Below are positions 30,394 to 39,727 of a stretch of DNA of 64,000 bases, piece by piece. This stretch comes from an uncultured Succinivibrio sp. (GTDB lineage Bacteria > Pseudomonadota > Gammaproteobacteria > Enterobacterales > Succinivibrionaceae). Below the pieces are notes generated by a model. It did no database searches, was not told the origin of the DNA, and saw nothing but the letters and a program-made list of their open reading frames with translations. A program made the position numbers and the translations under genes. The stretch spans positions 1-64,000 of the forward strand of contig CAAGAC010000030.1 in NCBI GenBank assembly GCA_900767695.1, in the 5' to 3' direction. Positions within the stretch are counted from its first letter, which is position 1. The number at the start of each line of letters is the position of its first letter.

Positions 30394-30642
30394 ATGGTAA
30401 TAACTAATTCCACGCAGCTAAGCGCTTGCCTGCGGGATATCCGCCAAACCAAGAAGCTGTCCCAGAGCAAGGTGGCCAGCATGGCAGGGCTGCGCCAGGA
30501 CACGGTGTAAAGCTTTGAGATCCACCCGGATTCAACCAAGCTGGACACGCTATTCAGGATCCTCTCGGCACTTGATCTTGAAATCGTTGTGTACCCGAGG
30601 CGAAGCAAGGTCGCCACCGAGGGCTGGACCGAGGAGTGGTGA
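30394..30642 (+). pseudogene. hipB: hipB antitoxin, interrupted by a stop codon
   Basis: Read through, this gives an 81-residue Xre-family protein with a HipB-like helix-turn-helix (DIRQTKKLSQSKVASMAGL) and C-terminus (LDTLFRILSALDLEIVVYP). A TAA at 30508-30510 stops it after residue 38, where related proteins have Ser, so one base change (TCA to TAA) would explain it. The 3' end overlaps hipA by TGATG, as in functional operons. The antitoxin is presumably inactive unless there is readthrough. Confidence 0.8.
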
Positions 30643-31966
30643 TGGCTGTCCTGGACGCCTTCATGAATGGCCGCAGGGTCGGCACCTTCATCCGCGCCAA
30701 GGACGGCACACATTCCTACCAGTACGATGAAGCCTGGCTTGCCGAGTCCGGGAGCCGCCCCATATCGCTCTCCATGCCATTGCAGCGGCATCCTTACTGC
30801 CGCGGCGCCGAGGCGTACAACTTTTTCGACAACCTGCTGCCGGACAGCCTGACAGCAAGGCGCCGGATCGCGGCCCGCTTCCATGCTCGCACAACCTTGC
30901 CTTTCGACCTCCTCTCCAAGGTAGGCTCAGAATGCGTTGGCGCGATGCAGCTGCTTCCTGAAGGCACAGTTCCTTATGCCATCCACGAAATAGACTGCAA
31001 GGAGCTGTCAGAGCAAGATGTTGCCAGGATCCTCACAGGGTACGAGGACGGCGCGCCTCTTGGCATGATCAATGGATTCGATGACTTCCGCATCACGCTT
31101 GCCGGCGCCCAGGAGAAGACCGCGCTGCTGCTGCATGACGGCCGCTGGTGCCTGCCCAGAGGCTCCACGCCGACAACCCATATCCTCAAGCTCCCGATCG
31201 GCAGGATAGAAAGCCGCTCATGCAGCATCGACCTGTCAGGAAGCGTCGAGAACGAGTTCATCTGCATGCTCGTCGCAAGGGAGTTCGGCCTGAATGTCCC
31301 CGACTGCCTCATCGTGCGGCCGGACGGCGTCAAGGCCCTGGCCGTGGAGCGCTTTGACCGCAGGCTGTCCTCTGACAGGAGCTGGATCATGCGGCTGCCC
31401 CAGGAGGACTTCTGCCAGGGCTGAATGTGCCGTCGCTGAACAAATACGAGAGCGATGGAGGCCCTGGGCTCCGCGAGATCATGGGCGTCCTAATGGGCTC
31501 TCAGAACGCAGCGCAGGACCGCCGCAGCTTCATGAAGGCGCAGGTCCTGTTCTGGCTGCTGGCGGCAACCGACGGCCACGCGAAGAACTTCTCGGTATTC
31601 ATCGGGCCTGGTGGCAGCTTCCGCCTAGCGCCCTTATACGACATCCTCTCGGTCTATCCGCTTATGGACGGCCATGGCCTCAGCATCAGGCGCGCCAAGC
31701 TCGCCATGGGGCTCACAGACAGCCATGGAAAGATATACGCAATAGAGCAGATCTTTCCGCAGTACTTCTTCAAGACGGCAAAGGCCGTTGACTTCGATCG
31801 CTCCGAGATGGAAGGGATACTGAGCGAGATGGAGCGAGGAGTCGACGGCGTGATCGAGCGGGTGCTCAGGCAGTTGCCGCCAGACTTTCCTGACAGCATC
31901 AGCGGCGCGATCCTGGATGGCCTTAAGAAGCGCTCGCAGATGATTGCGGATGGATCGTGGGAGTAG
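30642..31966 (+). pseudogene. hipA: hipA toxin kinase, frameshifted
   Basis: HipA is a Ser/Thr kinase that phosphorylates glutamyl-tRNA synthetase and induces persistence. The first part (30642-31424) has the N-terminal domain and LAGAQEKTALL; it stops just after RLPQEDFCQ. The rest (to 31966) continues in another frame with KYESDGGPG, the catalytic AATDGHAKNFS and LAPLYDILS. A one-base deletion near 31418-31424 (family sequence QALNVPS) accounts for the shift. Both halves keep their motifs, so decay is recent. The toxin would lack its catalytic Asp. Confidence 0.85.
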
Positions 31967-31993
31967 TCAGCAATGCCGCTTCAGGCGGGCTGC

Positions 31994-32530
31994 TCACCGT
32001 TCTGCCATGAGCGAGGCTGCCTGCGCGGCGATGCCGCGGAAGCCCCGCTCCAAATCCTCTGCCATCGCAGGGTAGCCTGGCTTTGACTGGCGCCCTGCGT
32101 AGCTGAAGCCTTGCCTCATGATCTCCTTGCCGCCGCGCCTTGCGCTTATCACGGCCTCTATGGCGGTCGCCCCGCTCACGCTGCCCTCGAACCTGTAGAT
32201 CCGCGCCTCGACTGCGGTGTCGGCGCCAACGCCTGCGCCATGCATGGCATCGGAAAGAAGCACTGCAAGCTGGCTGTCCAGGCCGCCTGACCAGACGTGG
32301 TGCTGCGCCGGCCTTACGGTGACGTCAGAGGTCCTCAGCGCCAGCCCTCCGTCATTGAGATCGCCAAAGAGCTTGACCGTGATCTGGTATGGAGAGGCCA
32401 GCGATGATGCTGCCACGCCCGAGATGAGGGAGTACCTGACGGTCTCGGGCTCATTGCCTGCGGTGCAGCCTGTAAGCGCCGCAACGGCGATGGTCGCGGC
32501 CGCTAATGCCGCCTTGAAGCTAGTGGTCAT
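31994..32530 (-). CDS. pqiC: PqiC-like lipoprotein of the PqiABC transport system
   Basis: A 178-residue lipoprotein. The signal peptide ends in the lipobox LTGC (Cys about 22), so it is probably anchored in the outer membrane facing the periplasm. The C-terminal domain matches the ABC-transport auxiliary family (DUF330). Its start overlaps the pqiB stop by 4 bp, indicating coupling. PqiC caps the PqiB tunnel that bridges the envelope for lipid transport. Confidence 0.85.
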   Translation of the reverse strand: MTTSFKAALAAATIAVAALTGCTAGNEPETVRYSLISGVAASSLASPYQITVKLFGDLNDGGLALRTSDVTVRPAQHHVWSGGLDSQLAVLLSDAMHGAGVGADTAVEARIYRFEGSVSGATAIEAVISARRGGKEIMRQGFSYAGRQSKPGYPAMAEDLERGFRGIAAQAASLMAER

Positions 32531-34140
32531 CTGCCGCCTCCTTGCATGGGCTCTGGATCCTTGCTGCCTGATCCAAAGATTATGGAGCTGGGGTTGTCGC
32601 TCACCTGCCTCACCGCAGGCCTGGCCTCGCGCAGAAGCGAGCTGATCTCATCGAGCGTGCTGTTGAGCTTGCCAATGGTGCCTGAGCCTGGATCGAGCGC
32701 GCCGCCGTCCTTGGACAGCCCTGCCGCGGCCTTCCTGAGGCTGTCGGCAGCCTCGGAGAGCTTCTCGAAGATCCTGCTGTCGTTGAGCTGCTGCCCGGTG
32801 GCCGAGGAGGTCTTGAGGAGCTTGTCGAGCGAGGCGAGATCCTTCCTGAGATCAACAGCAATGCCCTCGTAGTCGAGCCTGCCGAGCTTCTTGGCGAGGA
32901 TGTCGACGTCGTCGGCAAAGGAGGTAGTCTCGGAAGTAGGGATTACCTGCTGCCCGCGGTAGCCTGCGGGAGGAGCCTGCCAGCGCTTCTTTCTGGAAAC
33001 CTCCAGCGATACCATGTCGCCCCTTGAGATGGGGGTTGACGCGGCTATGGAGGCGCTGAGTCTTCCCTCCCTGAGCATCTTCTCGAAGAATCCCCTCACC
33101 TCGGAGTCAGCAGTGCCGTCCATGTAGAGCGAGAGCAGCACCGGGACGGGCTTGGAGCTGTCAAAGAGGTCGGACTGATCCTCGTACCAGGGCGAGGCAA
33201 CCACCTTGCCAACGTTAGTCCCGCGGAACTTCACGAGGCTGCCAGGAACCAGCATCCCCGGCGCGTCCTTTGACATGATCACGAAGAGTGGGCGGTGCAT
33301 CAGCGCCGATGCCTCGGCGCTCCTGCGGTCATCGTAGAGTGGATGCCTTCCTGATGGGAGCTCTCCATTCAGCGAGGCTCCGAAGTCATCGAAGGTAAGC
33401 CCGCCCGAGATGAGGCTCGTGAGGGCGTCGGTGTTGAAGGTGAGTCCGGACGGGCCAAGTGACATGTCCATGCCGCTGTTGACCCAGAAGACCGTGGCGG
33501 GGTTCAGGAGCTTGAGGTACTGGGTCTGGATGCCCACGGTGTAGATGACATCGCCTGTGGCGGCATCAAGCCTGCCGCCTGTCACCTTGCCAACCTCGAA
33601 GCCGCGGTAGGTCACGGGATCTCCGACCGAGAGCTTCTTGCGGCCGGAAGCTGCCAGGGTTAGCTGCTTCATGTCGGGTTCTGAGACGTCTGCAGGCACG
33701 GTGTCGTAGAGCTCATACTTGTCTGACGACTCGTCAGAGCTTCCCTGGTTCACCTGGATATAGTTGCCCGAGAGTATGGTGTCCAGGCCCGAGATGTTCG
33801 AGGACTGCACGCGCGGCTTGACGAGGTAGAACACGGTGTCCTTCCTCAGGATGTCGTCGGTGCCGTAGTCCATGCGCACCTTGAGGATGACGCGGCTGTA
33901 GTCGCTGTCAAGGCGCACCGACTCTACCTTGCCCACCGTCACCGATCTGAACTTGACCAGGGTCTTGCCTGCCTCGATGCCCGAGGCGTCGGCGCAGCTG
34001 AGCGTGATCTCCTGCCCGGTCCTCATGGTGTTCTGCCAGATGAGGATCCCGGTTATGACAAGGGCGATGATCGGGATGACCCAGACCAGGGAGATCCTGC
34101 CTGGCTTCCTCAATAACGCCTTAGGACTGCCTGATCCCAT
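32527..34140 (-). CDS. pqiB: PqiB, MCE-domain envelope lipid-transport protein
   Basis: 537 residues: a single N-terminal transmembrane helix (VIPIIALVITGILIW), three MCE domains in series (about 40-140, 155-260, 285-400) and a C-terminal coiled-coil stretch that forms the periplasmic needle. It overlaps pqiA by 20 bp and pqiC by 4 bp. Confidence 0.93.
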   Translation of the reverse strand: MGSGSPKALLRKPGRISLVWVIPIIALVITGILIWQNTMRTGQEITLSCADASGIEAGKTLVKFRSVTVGKVESVRLDSDYSRVILKVRMDYGTDDILRKDTVFYLVKPRVQSSNISGLDTILSGNYIQVNQGSSDESSDKYELYDTVPADVSEPDMKQLTLAASGRKKLSVGDPVTYRGFEVGKVTGGRLDAATGDVIYTVGIQTQYLKLLNPATVFWVNSGMDMSLGPSGLTFNTDALTSLISGGLTFDDFGASLNGELPSGRHPLYDDRRSAEASALMHRPLFVIMSKDAPGMLVPGSLVKFRGTNVGKVVASPWYEDQSDLFDSSKPVPVLLSLYMDGTADSEVRGFFEKMLREGRLSASIAASTPISRGDMVSLEVSRKKRWQAPPAGYRGQQVIPTSETTSFADDVDILAKKLGRLDYEGIAVDLRKDLASLDKLLKTSSATGQQLNDSRIFEKLSEAADSLRKAAAGLSKDGGALDPGSGTIGKLNSTLDEISSLLREARPAVRQVSDNPSSIIFGSGSKDPEPMQGGGR

Positions 34141-35365
34141 TTGGCAAAACTCCGTTCTCCAAGGCGGCAGAGCCGCTCCTGTACTTGTCCCAGATCAGGC
34201 GCTCGTCAAACGACGATGCCGCGAACATCGTGACCATGACCACGAGGCAGAAGGCCACTATCGCAAATCCAGGATCGATGGTCAGCAGGCCGCCCATGCG
34301 CACGGTCGCGGACATGATGATGACCACGAAGACGTCGATCATCGACCACTTGCCGATGAGCTCGACGATGCGGAAGAGCGTTCCCAGCGCGCGCGGACGC
34401 CAGACTCCCACTGCCTTGACCTTCGCAAGAAGATAGCACAGTGAAATGATTTTAAACACCGGTATAAATAGTGATGCGGTTACCACCACCAGCGCAACGA
34501 ACCACGATCCCATGCCCCAGAGCGAGACCCGGCCGCCGACGATTTTCGAGCCGGTTGCCGAGCCTATGTAGGTCGTGACCATGATCGGATAGAGGTTGGC
34601 AGGCAGGAACATCACCGCCGCCGCCAGAACCAGCGCCGTGGTGCGCTGGCCCCAGAGCGCGCGCCTGTAGGTCGATGCCGCCCCGCAGCGCGGGCACCTG
34701 CCGCCGGTATCTCCCGGGCGGTGCTGGCAGCCGCAGTGCGGGCAGATCGCGATGCCCTGCGCTGAGGCTGTGGCACCTGAGACAGCCTCTATTGGCTCCT
34801 GGGGCCTGTAGAGGTTCCAGATCCGAGATGGCCTGAATGACATCCAGCACCAGATGAAGAGGCAGGAGAAGGCGAGCATCAGCACGAAGCCCACGTGGAA
34901 GGAGACGTCGGCAAGCTGGAGCAGCTTCACCAGGCTCACGGCGACCGCGAGCACGAAGACGTCCACCATCGCGAAGCGGTGGCAGATGGCATAGAGCCTT
35001 GCAGTGGCGATCCCGGGCTTGAACTTGAAGAAGCCCACGAGGCAGATGACCGCGAGCACGTAGTTTGGAAAGATCACGGCAAAGCAGAGGAAGAAGGCAA
35101 GCAGGATCTTGAAGCCCTGCCAGAGCACCACGGCCGTGTCGGACAGCGACATCGTGGCGCTGACCCCGGCTGCCGAGACGGTCATGAATGGCTCGATGGC
35201 TATGCCTATAAGCAGGATCAGCGCCGACAGCGCCACCAGGGCCGCGCTGAAGGCCGACGGCTCATGCGCTGGGATCAGGAGCGCGCCGCACACGGGGCAG
35301 CGCACCTGCATGCCGCATCTCTCGGACGGGATCTCGACTGTGGTATCGCAGGATGGGCACGCCAT
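34121..35365 (-). CDS. pqiA: PqiA inner-membrane protein
   Basis: 414 residues with two PqiA modules of four membrane helices each. Each is preceded by a zinc-ribbon: CPSCDTTVEIPSERCGMQVRC at 3-23 is split by the metal motif CxxC pairs, and the second is CPHCGCQHRPGD...CPRCG. First gene of pqiABC, and the inner-membrane part of an MCE system linked to membrane stress. The minus-strand start 35365 lies about 60 bp from nrdG. Confidence 0.92.
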   Translation of the reverse strand: MACPSCDTTVEIPSERCGMQVRCPVCGALLIPAHEPSAFSAALVALSALILLIGIAIEPFMTVSAAGVSATMSLSDTAVVLWQGFKILLAFFLCFAVIFPNYVLAVICLVGFFKFKPGIATARLYAICHRFAMVDVFVLAVAVSLVKLLQLADVSFHVGFVLMLAFSCLFIWCWMSFRPSRIWNLYRPQEPIEAVSGATASAQGIAICPHCGCQHRPGDTGGRCPRCGAASTYRRALWGQRTTALVLAAAVMFLPANLYPIMVTTYIGSATGSKIVGGRVSLWGMGSWFVALVVVTASLFIPVFKIISLCYLLAKVKAVGVWRPRALGTLFRIVELIGKWSMIDVFVVIIMSATVRMGGLLTIDPGFAIVAFCLVVMVTMFAASSFDERLIWDKYRSGSAALENGVLPNGIRQS

Positions 35366-35428
35366 GCAGCGCGCGCGATGGTGATGGGGTTCCAGATTAT
35401 CCTCCGCCGCAAAGGCTTTGGGATGCGG

Positions 35429-35953
35429 TCAGTTGAATCCTTCGGCGAGGACGGGATGCCCTGCCTTCAGCGATTTTGCCACATCGATGATCCTCTGGTT
35501 GGAAGAACCCCTGAAATCAAGCTCAAGGGACTTCTTCTCGATCTCGAAGGGGCCGTCGACGAGCACGTCGAGGAGCTTTAGAAGCTCGAGCCTTGCAGGA
35601 TCCTGGATGAGCTTCTCGTAGGTGAAGCCGGTGTATGACCACACGGAGATGCCAAGCTTCCTCGCCTCCCTTGCGTAGATGGCAAGCGGCTTAGGCTGGA
35701 TGAAGGGCTCACCGCCTGAGAACGTCACTCCGGTGAGGAGCGGATCGGCGACCATCTCGTTCCAGAGCTGGCTCAGGCGCACGACCATGCCGCCCTTGAG
35801 GTCCCACGACTGCGGGTTGTGGCACCCCTTGCAATGGAACGGGCATCCCTGCGTGAAGATCACATAACGAATGCCGGGGCCATCGACGATTGATTCGGAA
35901 ATGGCCCCGGCAATCCTCAGGGATGTCTGATCAAGAAGCTCAAGATCAGTCAT
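35429..35953 (-). CDS. nrdG: Anaerobic ribonucleotide reductase activase NrdG
   Basis: A radical SAM enzyme (174 residues) that abstracts hydrogen from the NrdD glycine. The cluster motif CPFHCKGC (CxxxCxxC) is near residue 36, and the GGEP motif is in FSGGEPFIQPK. It follows the small glycyl-radical ORF by 16 bp on the minus strand, forming an nrdD - small ORF - nrdG cluster. Confidence 0.95.
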   Translation of the reverse strand: MTDLELLDQTSLRIAGAISESIVDGPGIRYVIFTQGCPFHCKGCHNPQSWDLKGGMVVRLSQLWNEMVADPLLTGVTFSGGEPFIQPKPLAIYAREARKLGISVWSYTGFTYEKLIQDPARLELLKLLDVLVDGPFEIEKKSLELDFRGSSNQRIIDVAKSLKAGHPVLAEGFN

Positions 35954-35969
35954 CTAAGGCTTTGAGCGA

Positions 35970-36128
35970 TCAGACGTGCATGTGCTTGACGCGGTCCTGG
36001 ACCTCGGCGCGCTTGGCGTCGTTGAACCTGTCGAGGGTGCCGACGAGGTAGCCAGTCACGCGGCGGATCCTCTCGAACTTGACGCCCTTGCCGACAACTC
36101 CGTTGTGCTCATGTAACCTGGTCTGCAT
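35970..36128 (-). CDS. Stand-alone glycyl-radical tail of NrdD (52 residues)
   Basis: Residues 20-49 (RIRRVTGYLVGTLDRFNDAK, then RAEVQDRVKH) align with the extreme C-terminus of E. coli NrdD. There RRVCGYLG contains the radical glycine Gly681 and is followed by FNAGKQEEVKRRVKH. The equivalent here is Gly26 in RRVTGYL. The nrdD gene just upstream lacks this segment. The ORF has its own ATG and a strong AAAGGAGAAG ribosome binding site, is 49 bp from nrdD and in another frame, so it is a designed separate polypeptide and not a frameshift. It probably binds NrdD and carries the radical, as GrcA does for pyruvate formate-lyase. Confidence 0.85.
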   Translation of the reverse strand: MQTRLHEHNGVVGKGVKFERIRRVTGYLVGTLDRFNDAKRAEVQDRVKHMHV

Positions 36129-36177
36129 GATTTCTTCTCCTTTGTACCTAAGCTGATGCTTTTTTTAAAAAATCCGA

Positions 36178-38433
36178 TTAAAGAATGTTGCTGGTGTCAA
36201 CGCCTATCTCGCGCAGGTGCTCCAGCGAGACGCCCTCGCCGTCGCGGCGCCCGCAGCGCGGGCAGACGTCGTTGATGACGCCGACGTAGTTGCACACCGG
36301 GCAGCGGTCGACGGGGTGGTTTATGGAGCCGTAGCCCACGCCGCACTGCTTCATGTAGAGGATGACCTTCTCGAAGGCGTCGACGTTCTTGGTCAGATCG
36401 CCGTCGAGCTCGACGTAGGAGATGGAGCCCGCGTTGCACAGCGCATGGTAGGGGCCCTCGATCCTGATCTTGTCGGCAGCCGAGATGTCGTAGTACACCG
36501 GCACGTGGAAGCTGTTGGTGTAGTAGGCGCGGTCGGTTACGCCGGGGATCTTGCCGTAGAGCTTCTGATCGAGCTTGACGAACCTGCCCGAGAGGCCCTC
36601 GGCCGGGGTCGAGAACAGCGAGAAATTCAGACCGGTGTCCACGGTGTGCTTGTCGCAGAGCTCGCGCATGTGGGAGATGATCTCGTAGCCGAGCTTGTTG
36701 GCCTCCTCGCTCTCGCCGTGGTGCTTGCCCACGAGGGCCTTGAGGCACTCTGCAAGGCCGATGAAGCCCACCGACATAGTGCCGTGCTTGATGATCTCCT
36801 CGATGTAGTCGTCAGGCTCCAGCTTGTCGGAGTCGAGCCACACGCCCTGTCCCATCAGGAACGGGTAGTTGAGCACGCGCTTCTTGGCGATGATCTTGAA
36901 GCGGTCCATGAGCTGGTCGAAGATCATGTAGACGATGCGGTCTAGCGACTCGTAGAAGGAGCTGACGGAGCCGTGGGCCTCGATGCCGAGCCTGGGCAGG
37001 TTCACCGTGGTGAACGAGAGGTTGCCGCGGCCGGGGATGATCTCCTTGGACTTGTCGTAGTAGTTGGACACAACGCGGGTGCGGCAGCCCATTAGGGCGA
37101 CCTCGGTCTCGGGGTGGCCCGGCTTGTAGTACTTGATGTTGTACGGCGCGTCGAGGAACGAGAAGTTCGGGAACAGGCGCTTTGCCGACACCTTGCAGGC
37201 AAGGCGGAACAGATCGTAGTTTGGATCGCCCTTCTTGGTGTTGATCCCGTCCTTCACCTTGAAGATCTGCACCGGGAAGATCGGGGTCTCGCCGCCGCCA
37301 AGGCCCGCGTCGGTCGCCAGCAGCACGTTCTTCATGATCATGCGCTGCTCGGGGGTGGTGCCGGTGCCGTAGTTTATCGAGGAGAACGGAACCTGGGCGC
37401 CTGCGCGCGACTGCATGGAGTTGAGGTTGTGAATCAGGGCCTCCATCGACTGGTAGGTCTCGCGCTCGGTGAGCTTGACGGCCTCCTCGATGACATAGCC
37501 AGCGTCCTCAGCCTTGCCGCCGTTGGCCTCCAGGAGCTTGGCAGCCTCGTCCTTCACCTTGGCAAGCCCGGCCTCGTCCATGACGGTGCCGTCCTCGTCA
37601 AAGAGCTTGTCTCCAAACTTCTTGAGATCGTAGAGGTCCAGGCCTTCCTTTCGGCAGCAGATCTCGACGACCCTGCCCACGTGCTTGATGAACGACTTGG
37701 CCACGTACGGGGCGAGGTCGTACTCGAACATCGGGATCGACTGGCCGCCGTGCATGTCGTTCTGGTTCGACTGGATGGCGATGCAGCAAAGAGCCGCGGC
37801 CGACTGGATGGTCTGCGGCTCGCGCAGGAAGCCGTGGCCGGTGGAGAAGCCGCGCTTGAACAGCTGCTTGAGCCCTATCTGGCAGCAGTTGATCGTCAGC
37901 ATGTAGAAGTCGAGATCGTGGATGTGGATGTCCCCGCGGGAGTGGGCGAGGGCGTGCTCGGGCCTCAGGACATAGCGGCGCACGTAGTCCTTGGAGCCCT
38001 CGGAGCCGAAGCGGAGCATCAGGCCCATCGGGGCGTTGGCGTCGATGTTGGCGTTCTCGCGCTTGAGATCCATGTCCGCGGTGCTCTTGGAGGTGAGGTC
38101 GCGGTAGATCTTGGTGAGCTCGGCGTTGTAGTTGCGGGCGTTGGTGCGGCGCTGGCGGTAGAGGATGAAGTTCTTGGCCTCGTCGGCAAGCCCTTCCTTG
38201 ATCATCGCCTTCTCGATGTAGTCCTGGGTGCGCTCGACGGTGGGAGTCTCAGGCTGATCCTTCTCGATGGCCTCGACGACCATGGAGGTGAGCCTGCCCA
38301 CCAGCTCCTCGTCGTCGGGGGTCGCGCCATCATCTGGATGGACCGAGATCAGGGCCTTCCTGATGGCGTTGGAAATCTTCTGCTCGTTGAAAGCGACCTT
38401 GCGCCCGTCGCGCTTGACGATGAAGCGGATCAT
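36178..38433 (-). CDS. nrdD: Anaerobic ribonucleoside-triphosphate reductase NrdD lacking the radical tail
   Basis: It makes dNTPs from NTPs without oxygen. 751 residues: an N-terminal ATP cone (FIVKRDGRKVAFNEQKISNA), the ten-strand barrel with the central catalytic core, and a C-terminal four-Cys zinc site at 711, 714, 724 and 727. In E. coli the glycyl-radical motif follows the last Cys by 16 residues; here the chain ends 24 residues on with LEHLREIGVDTSNIL and has no RRVxGYLG. The missing part is the adjacent 52-residue ORF. I chose ATG 38433 (AGGAG upstream) over 38484, which adds 17 atypical residues. Confidence 0.93.
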   Translation of the reverse strand: MIRFIVKRDGRKVAFNEQKISNAIRKALISVHPDDGATPDDEELVGRLTSMVVEAIEKDQPETPTVERTQDYIEKAMIKEGLADEAKNFILYRQRRTNARNYNAELTKIYRDLTSKSTADMDLKRENANIDANAPMGLMLRFGSEGSKDYVRRYVLRPEHALAHSRGDIHIHDLDFYMLTINCCQIGLKQLFKRGFSTGHGFLREPQTIQSAAALCCIAIQSNQNDMHGGQSIPMFEYDLAPYVAKSFIKHVGRVVEICCRKEGLDLYDLKKFGDKLFDEDGTVMDEAGLAKVKDEAAKLLEANGGKAEDAGYVIEEAVKLTERETYQSMEALIHNLNSMQSRAGAQVPFSSINYGTGTTPEQRMIMKNVLLATDAGLGGGETPIFPVQIFKVKDGINTKKGDPNYDLFRLACKVSAKRLFPNFSFLDAPYNIKYYKPGHPETEVALMGCRTRVVSNYYDKSKEIIPGRGNLSFTTVNLPRLGIEAHGSVSSFYESLDRIVYMIFDQLMDRFKIIAKKRVLNYPFLMGQGVWLDSDKLEPDDYIEEIIKHGTMSVGFIGLAECLKALVGKHHGESEEANKLGYEIISHMRELCDKHTVDTGLNFSLFSTPAEGLSGRFVKLDQKLYGKIPGVTDRAYYTNSFHVPVYYDISAADKIRIEGPYHALCNAGSISYVELDGDLTKNVDAFEKVILYMKQCGVGYGSINHPVDRCPVCNYVGVINDVCPRCGRRDGEGVSLEHLREIGVDTSNIL

Positions 38434-38665
38434 CGAAGAGTGTCTCCTGTTGCCGTGCGCACGGCGGGCGGAGGAGGGCTTCAAGACCCTGGCTTCCGTC
38501 CGCCGTGCGATGTAAATTTATTATTTATAATCAATAAGATATATTGGATTTTTCTTCGGTATCCATTATCAGCAAAGCCGCCTTCCTTTACAAGCCTTTT
38601 ACTTTTTACATAATTGAGGCAAGGTGCTTGACAGGTCTTGAAGACCATAATTTCACAACAAAAAA
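38434..38665. promoter_or_regulatory. Divergent nrdD / earP promoter region
   Basis: 232 AT-rich bases. On the minus strand TTGAT-TATA-AATAA (38521-38534) has one perfect FNR half-site before nrdD. Toward earP, TTGACA (38628-38633) is followed by the dyad GGTCTT-G-AAGACC (38634-38646) and TAATTT; the spacing is short for sigma-70. Confidence 0.35.
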
Positions 38666-39727
38666 ATGGTCGATATTTTTTGTAATGTCATAGACAATTT
38701 CGGCGACATCGGCTTCAGCCTGCGCCTAGCGCGCGACTTGGCAAGGCATGGAGTAACTGTTTGTTTGTATTGCGATAATTTCGAGGCATTAAACAGGATA
38801 GAGACGCCATCGGACCGCAGAAGCACGCGCCTTAAGGCACTCCCGTGGCCAGATGCAGGAGGCTCGTACGAGCCATCGGACGTCATCATCGAGGCCTTCT
38901 CCTGCAGGCTGCCTGAGGCAGCCCTTGAGAAGGCGCGCAGGCACGGCTCGCTATTCATCGAGCTTGACTACCTCACGGCTGAGAAGTTCGCCGAGGACTG
39001 CCACGGCCTCTCCTCGTCATCCGACGGCACTGAGAGCTACTTCTTCTTCCCAGGGTTCACCGAAAAAACCGGAGGACTCATCTGCGATGACGGCTACCGC
39101 CAGAAGATAGCCTCATCAAGGCCATTCAATCCCGACGCGCAGGAGGTAAGCGCCTCGCTCTTCTGCTACACGACCGCGTCTCTTGAGCCGGTGCTCTCCT
39201 GGCTCTCAAAAAGCCGCCGCAATTTCTCCTTTGACGCGTACGAGGGCCAGCCCTGGGATCTCGTGTGCAGGATCTTCGGCAAGGAGAAGGGATTCGCCGG
39301 GACGATCGAGGATGGGAATCTCTCATTCAGGCAGGCAGCGATGTCAGATCAGGACGCCTACGACACCGCGCTGCTCTCCCACGGCGTCAACTTCGTGCGC
39401 GGCGAGGACTCGATAGTGAGGGCCATGCTCTCAGGAAGGCCATTCCTCTGGAACATCTACACCCAGGACGAGGACGCGCACATCAAGAAGCTCGACTCCT
39501 TCTTCGACTTTGCAAGGGATGCGTGCGGCGAGGAGCTCTCCGAGCCTGTGCGCGCCATCTCCCGCGCCTACAACGGCAAGGGCGCACCCTCAGGCGATCC
39601 AGACGACTTCATCAGGATCTGGGCCAAGTTGTCTGCAAGGCTCTCCTCGCATCTGCTTGCCCATGCCTCGCTTACCGACAACCTCATCGCCTTCATCAGG
39701 AGCCACGGGCGCGATCCGGCAGGATGA
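38666..39727 (+). CDS. earP: EF-P arginine rhamnosyltransferase EarP
   Basis: It transfers rhamnose from dTDP-rhamnose to Arg32 of elongation factor P. The 353 residues belong to the former DUF2331 family, with the N-terminal NVIDNFGDIGFSLRLARDL and a C-terminal nucleotide-sugar part (GEDSIVRAMLSGRPFLWNIY). No ribosome binding site is clear before ATG 38666. The target gene efp is 308 bp downstream and encodes Arg32, which confirms the assignment. Confidence 0.92.
   Translation: MVDIFCNVIDNFGDIGFSLRLARDLARHGVTVCLYCDNFEALNRIETPSDRRSTRLKALPWPDAGGSYEPSDVIIEAFSCRLPEAALEKARRHGSLFIELDYLTAEKFAEDCHGLSSSSDGTESYFFFPGFTEKTGGLICDDGYRQKIASSRPFNPDAQEVSASLFCYTTASLEPVLSWLSKSRRNFSFDAYEGQPWDLVCRIFGKEKGFAGTIEDGNLSFRQAAMSDQDAYDTALLSHGVNFVRGEDSIVRAMLSGRPFLWNIYTQDEDAHIKKLDSFFDFARDACGEELSEPVRAISRAYNGKGAPSGDPDDFIRIWAKLSARLSSHLLAHASLTDNLIAFIRSHGRDPAG

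Noticed and set aside
35970..38433. nrdD split by a simple frameshift or sequencing error
   Set aside because: The tail ORF has its own ATG and a strong AAAGGAGAAG ribosome binding site, 19 non-homologous leading residues and a 49-bp spacer, and NrdD has its own extra C-terminal residues. A single indel would not create these.
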